Assembly (NCBI GenBank): GCA_024399835.1
Contig: JAKSNK010000004.1
Location: 30,538 to 94,537 of the forward strand
DNA: 64,000 nucleotides
Source: Paludibacteraceae bacterium
GTDB taxonomy: Bacteria; Bacteroidota; Bacteroidia; Bacteroidales; Paludibacteraceae
Direction: 5' to 3'
The notes under the pieces are model-generated. The model searched no databases. It saw only the letters and a program-made list of their open reading frames with translations, and was not told the origin of the DNA. The position numbers and the translations under genes are program-made. Every line of letters starts with the position of its first letter. Within the stretch, counting starts at the first letter, position 1. This document shows positions 51,752 through 61,272 of this stretch, piece after piece.

Positions 51752-52698
51752 GCCAATGCAGATGCACCCAAAATAGCAGCATCTGCTTCTTTCAAATCAG
51801 AGAACATCACTTTGACTTTATTCTTCCACAAAGGCATTACATTCTCGTTAAGCGACCTTACCACAGGATCCATTATCCAATGACCGGATTTGGTAAGTCC
51901 TCCGAACAAGAAGATTGCCTCCGGTGCAGAAAAAGCCACAAAATCTGCCAGTTTTTGTCCCAATAAAGTACCAGTATAATCAAAAATCTCTTTTGCCACC
52001 ACATCACCGGCTTCTGCTGCCTTAAAAACATCAAAAGAAGTTATCTTATCTATATCCAACTGACGAAGCATAGTCTCCTTAGTAGTCGAGGAGACTATTT
52101 CTTTGGCTGTACGAGCTACACCATTGGCACTGGCATAAGTTTCTATGCACCCTTTTTGTCCACATCCACAAAGGCGTGCATTAGCCGATCTGTCAATCTT
52201 AGTATGTCCCAATTCGCCGGCAAATCCGTCATGACCATATACCATTCTACCATCAATGACAATACCCGATCCTACTCCGGTACCAAGTGTAATCATAATG
52301 AAATTCTTCATTCCACGCGCTGCACCATACATCATTTCTCCCATAGCAGCCGCATTGGCATCGTTGGTAATCGTACAAGGTACACCAAACTTTTCACTCA
52401 TCAGATGAGCAAACGGCACAATACCTTTCCAAGGAAGATTGGCGGCATTTTCAATATTACCGGAATAATAATTGGCATTCGGTGCGCCTGCACCAATGCC
52501 ACGAATCATTTCCATACCTCCTATCGGATTTATAATCTTAAGCGCTTCGGTATAAAGCGCATTGACATAATCATTGATATCCGTATATTCCTGTGTTTTG
52601 ATAGAAATACGAGCAAGAACATGACCGCGGGCATCCACAATACCCAAAACACTATTGGTACCTCCCATATCGAGGCCTAAAACATAAGGTTTATCCAT
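51742..52698 (-). CDS. ROK-family sugar kinase (glucokinase-like)
   Basis: A 318-residue ROK kinase that phosphorylates glucose or a related sugar with ATP. It has the phosphate loop VLGLDMGGTNSVLGIVD, ITNDANAAAMGEM with the catalytic Asp, GFAGELGHTKI, and the zinc motif CGCGQKGCIETYAS (about 165-178). GIVIDGRMVYG is typical of glucokinases. No DNA-binding N-terminus is present, so it is not a ROK repressor. It starts 9 bp after the secreted-protein gene. Confidence 0.92.
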   Translation of the reverse strand: MDKPYVLGLDMGGTNSVLGIVDARGHVLARISIKTQEYTDINDYVNALYTEALKIINPIGGMEMIRGIGAGAPNANYYSGNIENAANLPWKGIVPFAHLMSEKFGVPCTITNDANAAAMGEMMYGAARGMKNFIMITLGTGVGSGIVIDGRMVYGHDGFAGELGHTKIDRSANARLCGCGQKGCIETYASANGVARTAKEIVSSTTKETMLRQLDIDKITSFDVFKAAEAGDVVAKEIFDYTGTLLGQKLADFVAFSAPEAIFLFGGLTKSGHWIMDPVVRSLNENVMPLWKNKVKVMFSDLKEADAAILGASALAWE

Positions 52699-52707
52699 CG
52701 CTAAAAA

Positions 52708-53892
52708 TTATTTGGTTGATATTAGTTGACCTAATGCATTATAAAAATGTTCTCCACAACGGAGAATCAGATGTCCGTTACGCATAAACTTAACCTCCTT
52801 GTCCCCCTTTTTCAAATCACTAAAACCGGCAGGGATGTGATTACCGCTTTCCAAAGCAAAAGCGACTTCCTGCATATCTGTAGGTTGTTTAGGATTACTC
52901 CTATCACAATCAATCCACCAACCATACACATCCAAATCCTTGTCTAAATGCCAAATTTTACCATTTGAATCGGTAAACTCCAACAAAATATGATAAACAT
53001 ACGCATTGGGGAGCGTAGAAGGATTTACCTTGCTAATAGTCATTTCTGCTACACGAATAGCTGCTGTGCCATAACCCTCTTCAGATTTATTGGGAAATGT
53101 AAAGAACGAATGTTTACTTCCATTCGTAATATTGAGATAATACTTTTTGTTAGGCGTGTAGTCCGAACGATATGTTCCCGCAATGGAATATTGCGTAGGT
53201 GCTAAAATCTCCAATCCAATTTGCGGGACTGCCATTTCATCTTCCTCTTGCAATAACCACAAGAATGTCGAAAAATACTGATTATACGGATCAGAGGTCG
53301 TTGGAAATTTACTGTCACACGCGTACAATTCCGCTTGTGCATAATTGATATCAAGCGACTGTTTTGACTCTGTCACTTCAATATCACCCAAAACGAACAA
53401 ACAGATATTCTTGTATTGCGTATCAGCCCATTTTTTCTGTGAATCATAATAAAAACGGAAACGATTGCTCTTTTTATTAAAGACAAATCGCTCGGTATGC
53501 GTATTGGTCTCCAACATCACATAACCGCCATTTTCCGTAATCGTACATGCTTGCGCGCCTCGATTGAACTCTATTTTATTATCTCCACTCCCTACTCCAA
53601 TATATCCATCCGCTGTTCTAACGCTATAATCCCTACCTTCTGCAGCAATGGTAACTTGGTACGAATCCAAGTTGGTGGCACTAATTTTGCCATTCGCAAG
53701 AGTTACGCTCACATAATTAGCTGCATCGTCAGTTCCATCCCAAATATATACTAGTGTATCCGAAACGACATAACCGATTAAATAAGTCCCGCCCCATCCA
53801 TTGTCCGGCTTCGCATGAACACGCGTATAGACGGTGGCATGCAGAAAAGAGGCATACAGGACAGCAACTATAAACAAGCATTTTTTCATCAT
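52708..53892 (-). CDS. secreted protein of unknown function with C-terminal tag motif
   Basis: A 394-residue exported protein (signal peptide CLFIVAVLYASFLHA). The body is rich in beta structure: N-terminal repeats such as YLIGYVVSDTLVYIWDG, the later EILAPTQYSIAGTYRSDY and KYYLNITNG, and aromatic acidic loops. The last 30 residues hold VKFMRNGHLILRCGEHFYNA, the same tag seen at 26903 and 35295. I do not recognise the main domain. It overlaps the upstream C1 peptidase gene by 4 bp and so is translated with it. Confidence 0.72.
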   Translation of the reverse strand: MMKKCLFIVAVLYASFLHATVYTRVHAKPDNGWGGTYLIGYVVSDTLVYIWDGTDDAANYVSVTLANGKISATNLDSYQVTIAAEGRDYSVRTADGYIGVGSGDNKIEFNRGAQACTITENGGYVMLETNTHTERFVFNKKSNRFRFYYDSQKKWADTQYKNICLFVLGDIEVTESKQSLDINYAQAELYACDSKFPTTSDPYNQYFSTFLWLLQEEDEMAVPQIGLEILAPTQYSIAGTYRSDYTPNKKYYLNITNGSKHSFFTFPNKSEEGYGTAAIRVAEMTISKVNPSTLPNAYVYHILLEFTDSNGKIWHLDKDLDVYGWWIDCDRSNPKQPTDMQEVAFALESGNHIPAGFSDLKKGDKEVKFMRNGHLILRCGEHFYNALGQLISTK

Positions 53893-55100
53893 AAACCCAT
53901 TTTTTTACGAATTTCTTTAGGAATAGCGTCTTTGTGCACCATAATAGTGTTTGTCTTATATTCCATGAATGCTCGACTGATATACCAAATTCCACTATAT
54001 TTGCTCCGTTTCGTACCCCACGAGTTCTTAACCAAATAATAAAGTTTGCCATTTTGGTCCTTAGCGGTTCCAAAAATCTGCATTCCGTGGTCGTCGGTTG
54101 TCTCCCAGTTGTCGAATGCGCGCTGGCGCAGTTCTTGGGTAATCTCCATTTCGGGCAACGGTTTTTTGGTCAACTCTTCGCTTTTGCTTTTCTCGTCCAT
54201 ACCGAGCCATTTAGCCATATCCGAACCGGTCAGGTCTGCCCCTTTGTCCACATCGGGCATCACACCGATACCTTTTCTGGTAAAACCGGGTTCACTGACA
54301 TCTGCACCCCATGCCATCGTATAACCATGCTGAATGGCATTATCAATGATTGCCATCATTTCATCCAAAGGCACATTATACATCTGCTCCATACGCCAAT
54401 TATCCGGAACTTCCAGAGCAAATCGCGTGTAGAAAGGATGGTGTGTATAACTGGTAATCGACACATAATCATTCGGATTCAGCCCCAACGATTTAACATA
54501 CGACTGAGGCGTATAATGTCTGCCCTCATAAATAAAAGAATCCGGACATTGCCCTAAATATGTATCATAAACGGCTTGCAAACCTTTCTTCCAAACAGGC
54601 GTTAGGCGTTTGATTTTAGAATTATGACACAACGCATTTATATATCCTTTAGAAATGGCATCTAACTCATTATGCATGGGCAATGTATCTGCTTCTGTAG
54701 TACCATATTGGATACCCGGCATAATCGACTGTGGCACCATTCCATAATTACGCAAGCAATACAACACATCGTATGCCGAGCCACCGGCTGCAAATGCCAC
54801 ATCGCCATACATACGAATGACATATTCGGCACGGTCCATCATCGTATGGTTAACCACAAACATCTCCGACAAATCCACCTGCTTGCCTTTGTTCAGACGC
54901 ATCACTTCACTTTCGAAAAATCCGATGGTAGAGAATGCCCAACAGGTACCGGAACGATGTTGGTCCTTTACGGGCGTAATGCCTACGCTGTCTATGGTGG
55001 TAAACTGAAAACCGATGCTATCGGTAGTATCTTTTGCCGGTGTGTCTGTTGATAGAGTGTCCAATGACAGTATCAGCGACAATAATACAAGTAATTTCAT
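53889..55100 (-). CDS. C1-family cysteine peptidase (PepC/bleomycin hydrolase-like), exported
   Basis: A 403-residue papain-fold aminopeptidase of the bleomycin hydrolase group. The catalytic Cys is in HRSGTCWAFSTIGFFESE (about residue 53), the His in DDHGMQIFGTAKD (about 340) and the Asn in LVKNSWGTK (about 362). A hydrophobic leader (LLVLLSLILSLDTLS) suggests export, unlike the cytoplasmic PepC of Firmicutes. It likely trims peptides in the periplasm. It starts 13 bp after the lipid-kinase gene. Confidence 0.9.
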   Translation of the reverse strand: MKLLVLLSLILSLDTLSTDTPAKDTTDSIGFQFTTIDSVGITPVKDQHRSGTCWAFSTIGFFESEVMRLNKGKQVDLSEMFVVNHTMMDRAEYVIRMYGDVAFAAGGSAYDVLYCLRNYGMVPQSIMPGIQYGTTEADTLPMHNELDAISKGYINALCHNSKIKRLTPVWKKGLQAVYDTYLGQCPDSFIYEGRHYTPQSYVKSLGLNPNDYVSITSYTHHPFYTRFALEVPDNWRMEQMYNVPLDEMMAIIDNAIQHGYTMAWGADVSEPGFTRKGIGVMPDVDKGADLTGSDMAKWLGMDEKSKSEELTKKPLPEMEITQELRQRAFDNWETTDDHGMQIFGTAKDQNGKLYYLVKNSWGTKRSKYSGIWYISRAFMEYKTNTIMVHKDAIPKEIRKKMGL

Positions 55101-55113
55101 ATTCTAAGACTTA

Positions 55114-56076
55114 CTAAAAATCATGTATTTCTTTTCCTTCTTCGCAATATTGCGGCACGACCATGCGCAAGGCGTGATGCAGACAATGCACTTCAAAATC
55201 GCCCATTATATCCATCGTTATGCCGTCTGCTTCAAACTGCGTGTGTTCATCGGTTTTGATAACAAAATCCTTGCCGGAGAACGAATGAACGAACGGCAAT
55301 TTGTACAATTCGCCGTTAAATAGTTTCGAAATACCCATGCACAACTGCTTGAAAGTGGGTTTCTCGACAAACATGCCATGAAAAACGCCGTCACGAGGGT
55401 CTGCCTCGGCATTCTGCTTCATACCACCACCATTATACGGACCATTGGCAATGTTGAGGTGGAACATCTTACTATCCACAAACGATTTTCCGTCAACCAG
55501 CAGGTGCATGGATTCCAATTTGAGTTTTATCAGAGCACCGAAGAAACCGATAAAATAATTGATATGGTGCGAACCCAAGTAGTATTTCAGTTTTTGACCA
55601 TATTCATTGGTCAGCGAGTCGATACCGAAACCGACCGAATTGATAAAATGCCGATGGTGCTCCACCCCATTACGCCAGTAGGTCAGACATCCGACATCTA
55701 TCGGCTGAGTTTTGCCGTCAAAAAACAGGTCTAACGAACGCTTGTACTTACGCGTCAGTCCCCAATAGCGGGCAAAGTCGTTTCCTGTACCACGGGGCAT
55801 CAGTCCAAATTGAATTTTACTTCTTTGTTCAGGAGTTATATTGGCACGCATTATACCGTTGATTGCCTCTGACAAAGTTCCGTCACCGCCTAATACCAAT
55901 ATTTTCTCACAACCGGACTCTGCCAACTCACGGGCAAGTTCCAAGGCATGGTTGGCATAGCAGGTGAATTTGTACACAAATTCGATGTGTCGCTGATGAA
56001 GAATTTTCTCTAAGTAAGCACGCTGGGCACGCATAGCGTGTTTACCGGACTTGGGGTTAATAATAATTCCTAACAT
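55114..56076 (-). CDS. DagK/YegS-type lipid kinase
   Basis: A 320-residue diacylglycerol/sphingosine kinase-fold protein that phosphorylates diacylglycerol or a related lipid for phospholipid recycling. Motifs are IIINPKSGKHAM, VLGGDGTLSEAINGI (ATP-binding GGDGT, about residue 63) and MPRGTGNDFARYWG. The C-terminal beta domain carries FVIKTDEHTQFEADG near its end. It starts 9 bp after holA. Confidence 0.9.
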   Translation of the reverse strand: MLGIIINPKSGKHAMRAQRAYLEKILHQRHIEFVYKFTCYANHALELARELAESGCEKILVLGGDGTLSEAINGIMRANITPEQRSKIQFGLMPRGTGNDFARYWGLTRKYKRSLDLFFDGKTQPIDVGCLTYWRNGVEHHRHFINSVGFGIDSLTNEYGQKLKYYLGSHHINYFIGFFGALIKLKLESMHLLVDGKSFVDSKMFHLNIANGPYNGGGMKQNAEADPRDGVFHGMFVEKPTFKQLCMGISKLFNGELYKLPFVHSFSGKDFVIKTDEHTQFEADGITMDIMGDFEVHCLHHALRMVVPQYCEEGKEIHDF

Positions 56077-56085
56077 GATATTTTA

Positions 56086-57093
56086 CTAATGCAATATTCG
56101 ATAGATAAGTTCTTTCCATAAATCGGCATCCTTGGCAGACGGATTATCTATTCCTTTTAACCGAGCATCTATATCTCTAAAATATCCGATAATATGGAAT
56201 GTTTTCATAGCGTTAAAACGGCGAGCGGCGGCGGTGTAGTCTTTTACGAAATACGGATTGATACCCAATGCTGCCGCCACACTCTTGTCAGAATGGTCGG
56301 ACAAGTAGTGATAAAGCATCAGGTTTTGAAAGAAAGTGAACAATAGCCCTAATTCCTTGACCATCGGATGGTCTTTGGACGATGCGAAATATCGGGCAAT
56401 CCTATTGGCTGCAAAAACATCCCCATGAATCAGCGCGTCTTGCAACGCAAACACATTATAATCCTTGCTAATGCCCACATTGCGTTCGACCATCGCTGTA
56501 TCTATGCGCTCTACTCCTTCCGGACGACCGTCTATCAATTTGCGCAATGCGCCTACGATAGCGGTCATATCGTTGCCTAAGTAGTTGGCTAATAAGTGCG
56601 ACACTTGCGGGTCTGCTGCGAGGCGGTTATCACGCAGATATTTATCTATCCAGTCTGGCACTTGATAGTCTTTGAGTTTGTCGGATTGCATGATTATACC
56701 GCCGTTTTTCTCAAAGTTTTTCCACACATTCAGGCGTTTGTCGGGATTGCCGTTTTTGTAGCATATCACAAGGATAGTAGATGGCTGTGGATGCTCCATG
56801 TATGGGGCGAGGTTGTCCCATTTTTTGATGGTTTGTGCCTCTTTGACGATGATGAGTTTTTTGCCCATCATGGCAAAACCGCGTGCTTGCATGATAATTG
56901 GAGAAATATCTGCCCCTTGCAAATCTTTCCCATACACTACCAACTGATCAAAAGTGCGTGCCGACTCATCTAAAGTATGCGTTTCAATGTACGAAGTCGC
57001 TTCATCGATATAATAAGATTCCTCTCCGCAAAGTAAGATTACTGGCGCAGATTGGTCGGATTGTAATAACTTTATCAGTTCGTCGTGTTTCAT
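56086..57093 (-). CDS. holA: DNA polymerase III subunit delta
   Basis: A 335-residue clamp-loader subunit that opens the sliding clamp. Family features are the opening LLCGEESYYIDEATSYI, ARGFAMMGKKLIIVKEAQ, LIVIC-like STILVICYKNGNPDKR, and the C-terminal collar KELGLLFTFFQNLMLYHYLS ... LIYRILH. The sequence is diverged, as is usual for HolA, but of standard length. It is the first gene of a six-gene operon (to 51092) driven from 57111-57142. Confidence 0.9.
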   Translation of the reverse strand: MKHDELIKLLQSDQSAPVILLCGEESYYIDEATSYIETHTLDESARTFDQLVVYGKDLQGADISPIIMQARGFAMMGKKLIIVKEAQTIKKWDNLAPYMEHPQPSTILVICYKNGNPDKRLNVWKNFEKNGGIIMQSDKLKDYQVPDWIDKYLRDNRLAADPQVSHLLANYLGNDMTAIVGALRKLIDGRPEGVERIDTAMVERNVGISKDYNVFALQDALIHGDVFAANRIARYFASSKDHPMVKELGLLFTFFQNLMLYHYLSDHSDKSVAAALGINPYFVKDYTAAARRFNAMKTFHIIGYFRDIDARLKGIDNPSAKDADLWKELIYRILH

Positions 57094-57110
57094 GATTCAA
57101 AAAAACGGTA

Positions 57111-57142
57111 CAAAGTTACACAAAAAATACGATATTCGCAAA
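57111..57142 (-). promoter_or_regulatory. promoter of the holA operon
   Basis: On the minus strand, TAACTTTG (57118-57111), a 20-bp spacer and TTTG (57142-57139). It lies 17 bp upstream of the holA ATG. The remaining gap to 57242 is AT-rich, with only a weak 7-bp hairpin near 57231-57255 overlapping the NUDIX stop. Confidence 0.76.
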
Positions 57143-57242
57143 TTTTTCCCATACATTTTTTTGCATGATTAAGTATTTGAGTATTAACACATGCACTATT
57201 TTACTCTGCTTAAATCAATTGTAGTGATAAGATTCCTTTGTA

Positions 57243-57806
57243 TTAAATTAAGGAATGAGGACAAAAATATTTCCACAATGGAGCTGCGTGTAATGCCTGA
57301 ATAATTTCTCCTTGTTGCAATAGTTGATAGACATCCCGTTTGTCCATGACATGTACACAAATATCCTCTGTCTTTTCTTGTTGTTGCTCACTTTTGCGTT
57401 CCACTCCACGCGCTAAAAAAGTATAACTCAAGTTGTTTTGACAACTGGTATTGGGACACAATGTCATAAATTCGCTCCACTCTCCTCCCTCAAAACCGGT
57501 TTCCTCAAGCAATTCCCGTTGAGCCGCTTGCAACGGTGTTTCTCCTTCATCAATCACACCTGCCACCAACTCATATTTGGTTACACCTAATCCATGACGA
57601 TACTGATCTATCATCACTAACTGACCATCCTTTGTTTCCGCAATTACATTAATCCAATTAGGATATTCCAAAATAAACCATGTAGGAATTTGCTGTCCTG
57701 ACGGAAGTTCGACGCACTCTTGACGCACACTGAGCCAAGGACCTATTTGCAGAATATGCTCACTCTTAAGCACCTTCCACGGACGATGTACTAATTTGTC
57801 TATCAT
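57243..57806 (-). CDS. NUDIX hydrolase (ADP-ribose pyrophosphatase-like)
   Basis: A 187-residue hydrolase of nucleoside diphosphates linked to another group. The Nudix box is complete: GVIDEGETPLQAAQRELLEETGF (about residues 83-105). The flanks ETKDGQLVMIDQYRHG and LAGV-like KYELVAGVIDEGE fit the ADP-sugar pyrophosphatase branch. The ATG lies 41 bp inside the preceding MATE gene, and the native-looking start WKVLKSEHILQIGPWLSVR supports it. Confidence 0.9.
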   Translation of the reverse strand: MIDKLVHRPWKVLKSEHILQIGPWLSVRQECVELPSGQQIPTWFILEYPNWINVIAETKDGQLVMIDQYRHGLGVTKYELVAGVIDEGETPLQAAQRELLEETGFEGGEWSEFMTLCPNTSCQNNLSYTFLARGVERKSEQQQEKTEDICVHVMDKRDVYQLLQQGEIIQALHAAPLWKYFCPHSLI

Positions 57807-59094
57807 ATGTTGATTTCCATTTATATGTCAAATAAATATCTCTTAAAACAAGGTGTGCAAAATAGGCATACAGCACAGCTTCAATACCCATTCTATGCAT
57901 CAGCATCATATATACTCCGACAAAACCGATTGCCGAGTATATCATTGCATTACGAATTGAATCAGAGGCAGTTGCGCCAATGTATATGCCATCCCAAATA
58001 AAAGCCGGCGCGGACACAAGCGGCATCAGTACCAACCACGGGACATAATTCCAACCTTGCACTAATGCCGTCATATCATTCCATAAGATACGCATGATAT
58101 CTATTCCAAAGAAATAAAAAAGCAAAGCAAACAGCAACGCTATTCCTGCACACCACCCATGCAAACTAAGCACCAATGAACGACATGACATAGTCGTTTT
58201 AGATACTTGTCGTTCACCGAAGAAACGCCCTACCATCGCCTCTCCGGCAAAGGCAAATCCATCAATGAAATAGCTTACCAGCATAAACAATTTCATGACA
58301 AGACTGCTGATTGCCAGCTCTTCATCTCCGTACCTGGCTGATAAAGAAGTATAACCGATATAGACAATCATAAAGCAAATAGAGCGAATAAACAAATCAA
58401 CATTCATACCGATTGTTTTAGTTTGAGGTTTGCCTAATGGTCGGAACAATTGAACAAAAGTCGTTTTATATTTACCCGCCAATAGTCCCACTGCCAAAAG
58501 CAATCCTGTAAATTGTGCCACGACTGTTCCGTAAGCCACACCGACCACACCTAATGGAGTACAGACTGCAAACCAATAACTCGCCACCATATTCACGACA
58601 TTGACAACCATATCTGTCAACATAGGAGAAGTGGTATCCTGCATACCTATAAACCAACCTTTTAGAGCAAAAAGAGACAAAGTAGCCGGTGATGCCCATA
58701 CACGAACCAAGAAATAGCGACGCGACTGCTCTGCCACTTCAGGGCTGCAAGGAACTATTTTCAACGCTACTGTTACAAAAATCCACTGAACAACCAATAT
58801 ACCCAACGCACCCAACAACGCTATTTTCAGCGCGTGCTGCAACTGGACATTGCATTCGTTTTGATCATCTCTACCGAATGCTTGTGCTGTCAAACCTGAA
58901 GTGCTAACTCGTAAAAAACCGAAATTCCAATACAGCAAATCAAACAACATCGTACCAATGGCTATTCCACCTATTGCCGCCGCATCCGCGATGTGTCCGG
59001 CAATAGCCATATCCACCAATCCAACCAAAGGAATGGTAATATTGGCTAAAATACTTGGAATAGCTAAACGCAAGATTTCACGATTGATAGACAT
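57766..59094 (-). CDS. MATE-family transporter (DinF-like)
   Basis: A 443-residue polytopic membrane protein with twelve predicted helices. It begins MSINREILRLAIPSILANITIPLVGLVDMAIAGH, the usual MATE/DinF start. I choose ATG 59094. The longer frame from 59139 would run through the -7 box at 59109-59116. It contains AQAFGRDDQNE and a symmetrical second half from residue about 235. The substrate is unknown. It is distinct from the MATE at 20999. Its end overlaps the NUDIX gene by 41 bp. Confidence 0.87.
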   Translation of the reverse strand: MSINREILRLAIPSILANITIPLVGLVDMAIAGHIADAAAIGGIAIGTMLFDLLYWNFGFLRVSTSGLTAQAFGRDDQNECNVQLQHALKIALLGALGILVVQWIFVTVALKIVPCSPEVAEQSRRYFLVRVWASPATLSLFALKGWFIGMQDTTSPMLTDMVVNVVNMVASYWFAVCTPLGVVGVAYGTVVAQFTGLLLAVGLLAGKYKTTFVQLFRPLGKPQTKTIGMNVDLFIRSICFMIVYIGYTSLSARYGDEELAISSLVMKLFMLVSYFIDGFAFAGEAMVGRFFGERQVSKTTMSCRSLVLSLHGWCAGIALLFALLFYFFGIDIMRILWNDMTALVQGWNYVPWLVLMPLVSAPAFIWDGIYIGATASDSIRNAMIYSAIGFVGVYMMLMHRMGIEAVLYAYFAHLVLRDIYLTYKWKSTYDRQISTSSVEGA

Positions 59095-59108
59095 ACGGAA
59101 ATTTTCTG

Positions 59109-59140
59109 CAAAAGTACAAAAAATTTTGCATATTTGCAAA
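59109..59140 (-). promoter_or_regulatory. promoter of MATE-NUDIX
   Basis: On the minus strand, TACTTTTG (59116-59109), a 20-bp spacer and TTTG (59140-59137). It overlaps the plus-strand promoter at 59125-59156. Confidence 0.72.
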
Positions 59141-59156
59141 AAAAAGTGTACCTTTG
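59125..59156 (+). promoter_or_regulatory. promoter of the S9 peptidase operon
   Basis: TTTG at 59125-59128, a 20-bp spacer and TACCTTTG at 59149-59156. Its -33 box lies inside the spacer of the divergent promoter, so the two cannot easily be occupied together. Confidence 0.76.
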
Positions 59157-59181
59157 CAAAACGAAAACAAAATCATCATTT

Positions 59182-61254
59182 ATGAATATCAAACCTATTG
59201 CATTGACACTGACCGTCATTTTATTCCTTATGAGTTGTAACAAAAATCAAGAAACAGGTCTTCCACCAATTACCAAACCGCAAATCACTATTGACGGTGG
59301 CAAATTGACACCGGAGGCATTGTGGGCAATGGGACGCATCAATAGTGCCGTTGTGGACATTGAAACCGGTTGGATTGCTTATACCGTCAGTTATTATAGT
59401 GTGGAAGAAAACCGCTCTTCCCATTGGATTAGAATTTGCTCTGAAACAGATGGAGAACTCACTCTAATTGACGAGTTTATCGGTACCGACCCTGCATGGT
59501 TTGGCAATAGCGGTGTCTTGGCATATTTGAAAGGAGGACACCTCACTTTGCGCCAACATGGAAAAGACATCGAGGTAACGGGTTATACCGAAGATGTGGA
59601 AGGTTTCCTACTTTCTCCTATGCGGGATCATATCGTGTTGATTAGTCAGGTCAAAACAGTTGCTACCACGCAAGATAAACACCCTGATTTAGACAAGGCA
59701 AGTGGCAAAGTGATTGACGATTTGATGTATAAACATTGGGATGAGTGGACGGAAACAGCGCCACAACCTTTTGTTTGTGACCTCAAATGCGACTACAAGA
59801 ATGAAATGGACATCCAATCTGCCGCATTAAGCAATCCTGTCAATATTTTAGAAGGGACTGCGTTTGAATCCCCTATGAAACCGTTTGGTGGTATTGAGCA
59901 ATTGGCATGGTCTCCCAATAATGAACTTTTGGCATATACTTGCCGAAAAAAAGTTGGCATGGAATATGCTCTTTCGACCAATTCAGATATTTACACCTAT
60001 AATATTCATACGCGCACGCACGAAAACTGGACGGAAGGAATGATGGGTTATGATACCAACCCCATGTTTTCACCGGACGGGAGCAAAATTGCATGGCTCA
60101 GTATGGAACATGAAGGGTATGAAAGCGACCAAAACAGATTGTTCATTATGGACATTAAGACCAAAGAGAAAATATTTGCCAGCCAATCTTTGGAAACAAA
60201 TGTTGACGAATATTTTTGGTCTGGTGACTCTGTTATCATTCTCGCAGCATGTTGGCATGCCGAAGTAGGAATTTATAAATTGAATCTTGACAACATGCAA
60301 TGCACACACATTAAAGGTGGGCAATACGACTATTCACCCGTGGATTATATTGACGGACATCTTTATTATTTACGCCACTCGATGTGCGAAGCTAATGAAT
60401 TGTTTGTAGATGACACTCAACTCACTTTTGAAAACAAAAACATTTATGACCAAATCACTATGGGTACTGTCATTCCTCGTTGGCAAACAACCACCAGCAA
60501 GGACAGTATGCTCACTTGGATTATCCTTCCGCCCCACTTTGATCCGAATAAAAAATACCCCACTCTATTGTACTGCGAAGGCGGCCCCCAATCACCCGTC
60601 AGCCAATTTTGGTCCTATCGTTGGAACTTTATGATGATGGCTGCCAATGACTATGTCATCGTTGCCCCCAATCGCCATGGTTTACCTGGATTTGGCAATG
60701 CGTGGAACGAAGAAATCAGCGGCGATTATGCCGGATTATGTATGGAAGATTACCTGACCGCCATTGACGAAGCATGTGCCAACCTGCCTTATGTGGACAA
60801 AGACCGTTTAGGATGTGTCGGGGCAAGTTTTGGCGGTTTCTCTGTTTATTGGTTAGCAGGACACCACAACAAACGATTCAAAGCATTTATTGCACATGAT
60901 GGTATTTTTAATGTTGAAATGCAATATTTGGAAACAGAAGAAAAGTGGTTTGCCAATTGGGATTTAGGCGGTGCTTATTGGGACAAAGACAATGCCATCG
61001 CTCAACGCACCTATGCGAACTCGCCACATAAGTTTGTAGATCAATGGGACACACCTATTTTATGCATCCATGGCGAAAGAGATTACCGCATACTTGCCAA
61101 TCAGGCAATGGCGGCATTTGATGCTGCCAAGTTGCGTGGCATTGATGCCCAACTTCTCATTTTCCCCGACGAAAACCATTGGGTACTCAAACCTCAAAAC
61201 GGCATCTTATGGCAACGGACTTTCTTCAACTGGTTGGATAAATACCTAAAATAA
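59182..61254 (+). CDS. S9-family prolyl oligopeptidase-like lipoprotein
   Basis: A 690-residue secreted peptidase. The start at ATG 59182 gives a lipoprotein signal ending LFLMSC; the longer frame from 59134 would include the promoter. An N-terminal beta-propeller (about 40-430, e.g. MFSPDGSKIAWLSMEHEGY) is followed by the alpha/beta hydrolase. The nucleophile Ser is in GCVGASFGGFSVYWL (about 550), Asp in IHGERDYRIL (about 630) and His in FPDENHWVLKPQN (about 662). It belongs to the dipeptidyl/acylaminoacyl peptidase branch. It shares its transcript with the thioesterase 18 bp downstream. Confidence 0.93.
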   Translation: MNIKPIALTLTVILFLMSCNKNQETGLPPITKPQITIDGGKLTPEALWAMGRINSAVVDIETGWIAYTVSYYSVEENRSSHWIRICSETDGELTLIDEFIGTDPAWFGNSGVLAYLKGGHLTLRQHGKDIEVTGYTEDVEGFLLSPMRDHIVLISQVKTVATTQDKHPDLDKASGKVIDDLMYKHWDEWTETAPQPFVCDLKCDYKNEMDIQSAALSNPVNILEGTAFESPMKPFGGIEQLAWSPNNELLAYTCRKKVGMEYALSTNSDIYTYNIHTRTHENWTEGMMGYDTNPMFSPDGSKIAWLSMEHEGYESDQNRLFIMDIKTKEKIFASQSLETNVDEYFWSGDSVIILAACWHAEVGIYKLNLDNMQCTHIKGGQYDYSPVDYIDGHLYYLRHSMCEANELFVDDTQLTFENKNIYDQITMGTVIPRWQTTTSKDSMLTWIILPPHFDPNKKYPTLLYCEGGPQSPVSQFWSYRWNFMMMAANDYVIVAPNRHGLPGFGNAWNEEISGDYAGLCMEDYLTAIDEACANLPYVDKDRLGCVGASFGGFSVYWLAGHHNKRFKAFIAHDGIFNVEMQYLETEEKWFANWDLGGAYWDKDNAIAQRTYANSPHKFVDQWDTPILCIHGERDYRILANQAMAAFDAAKLRGIDAQLLIFPDENHWVLKPQNGILWQRTFFNWLDKYLK

Positions 61255-61272
61255 GTTGATAAGCAACCACTT

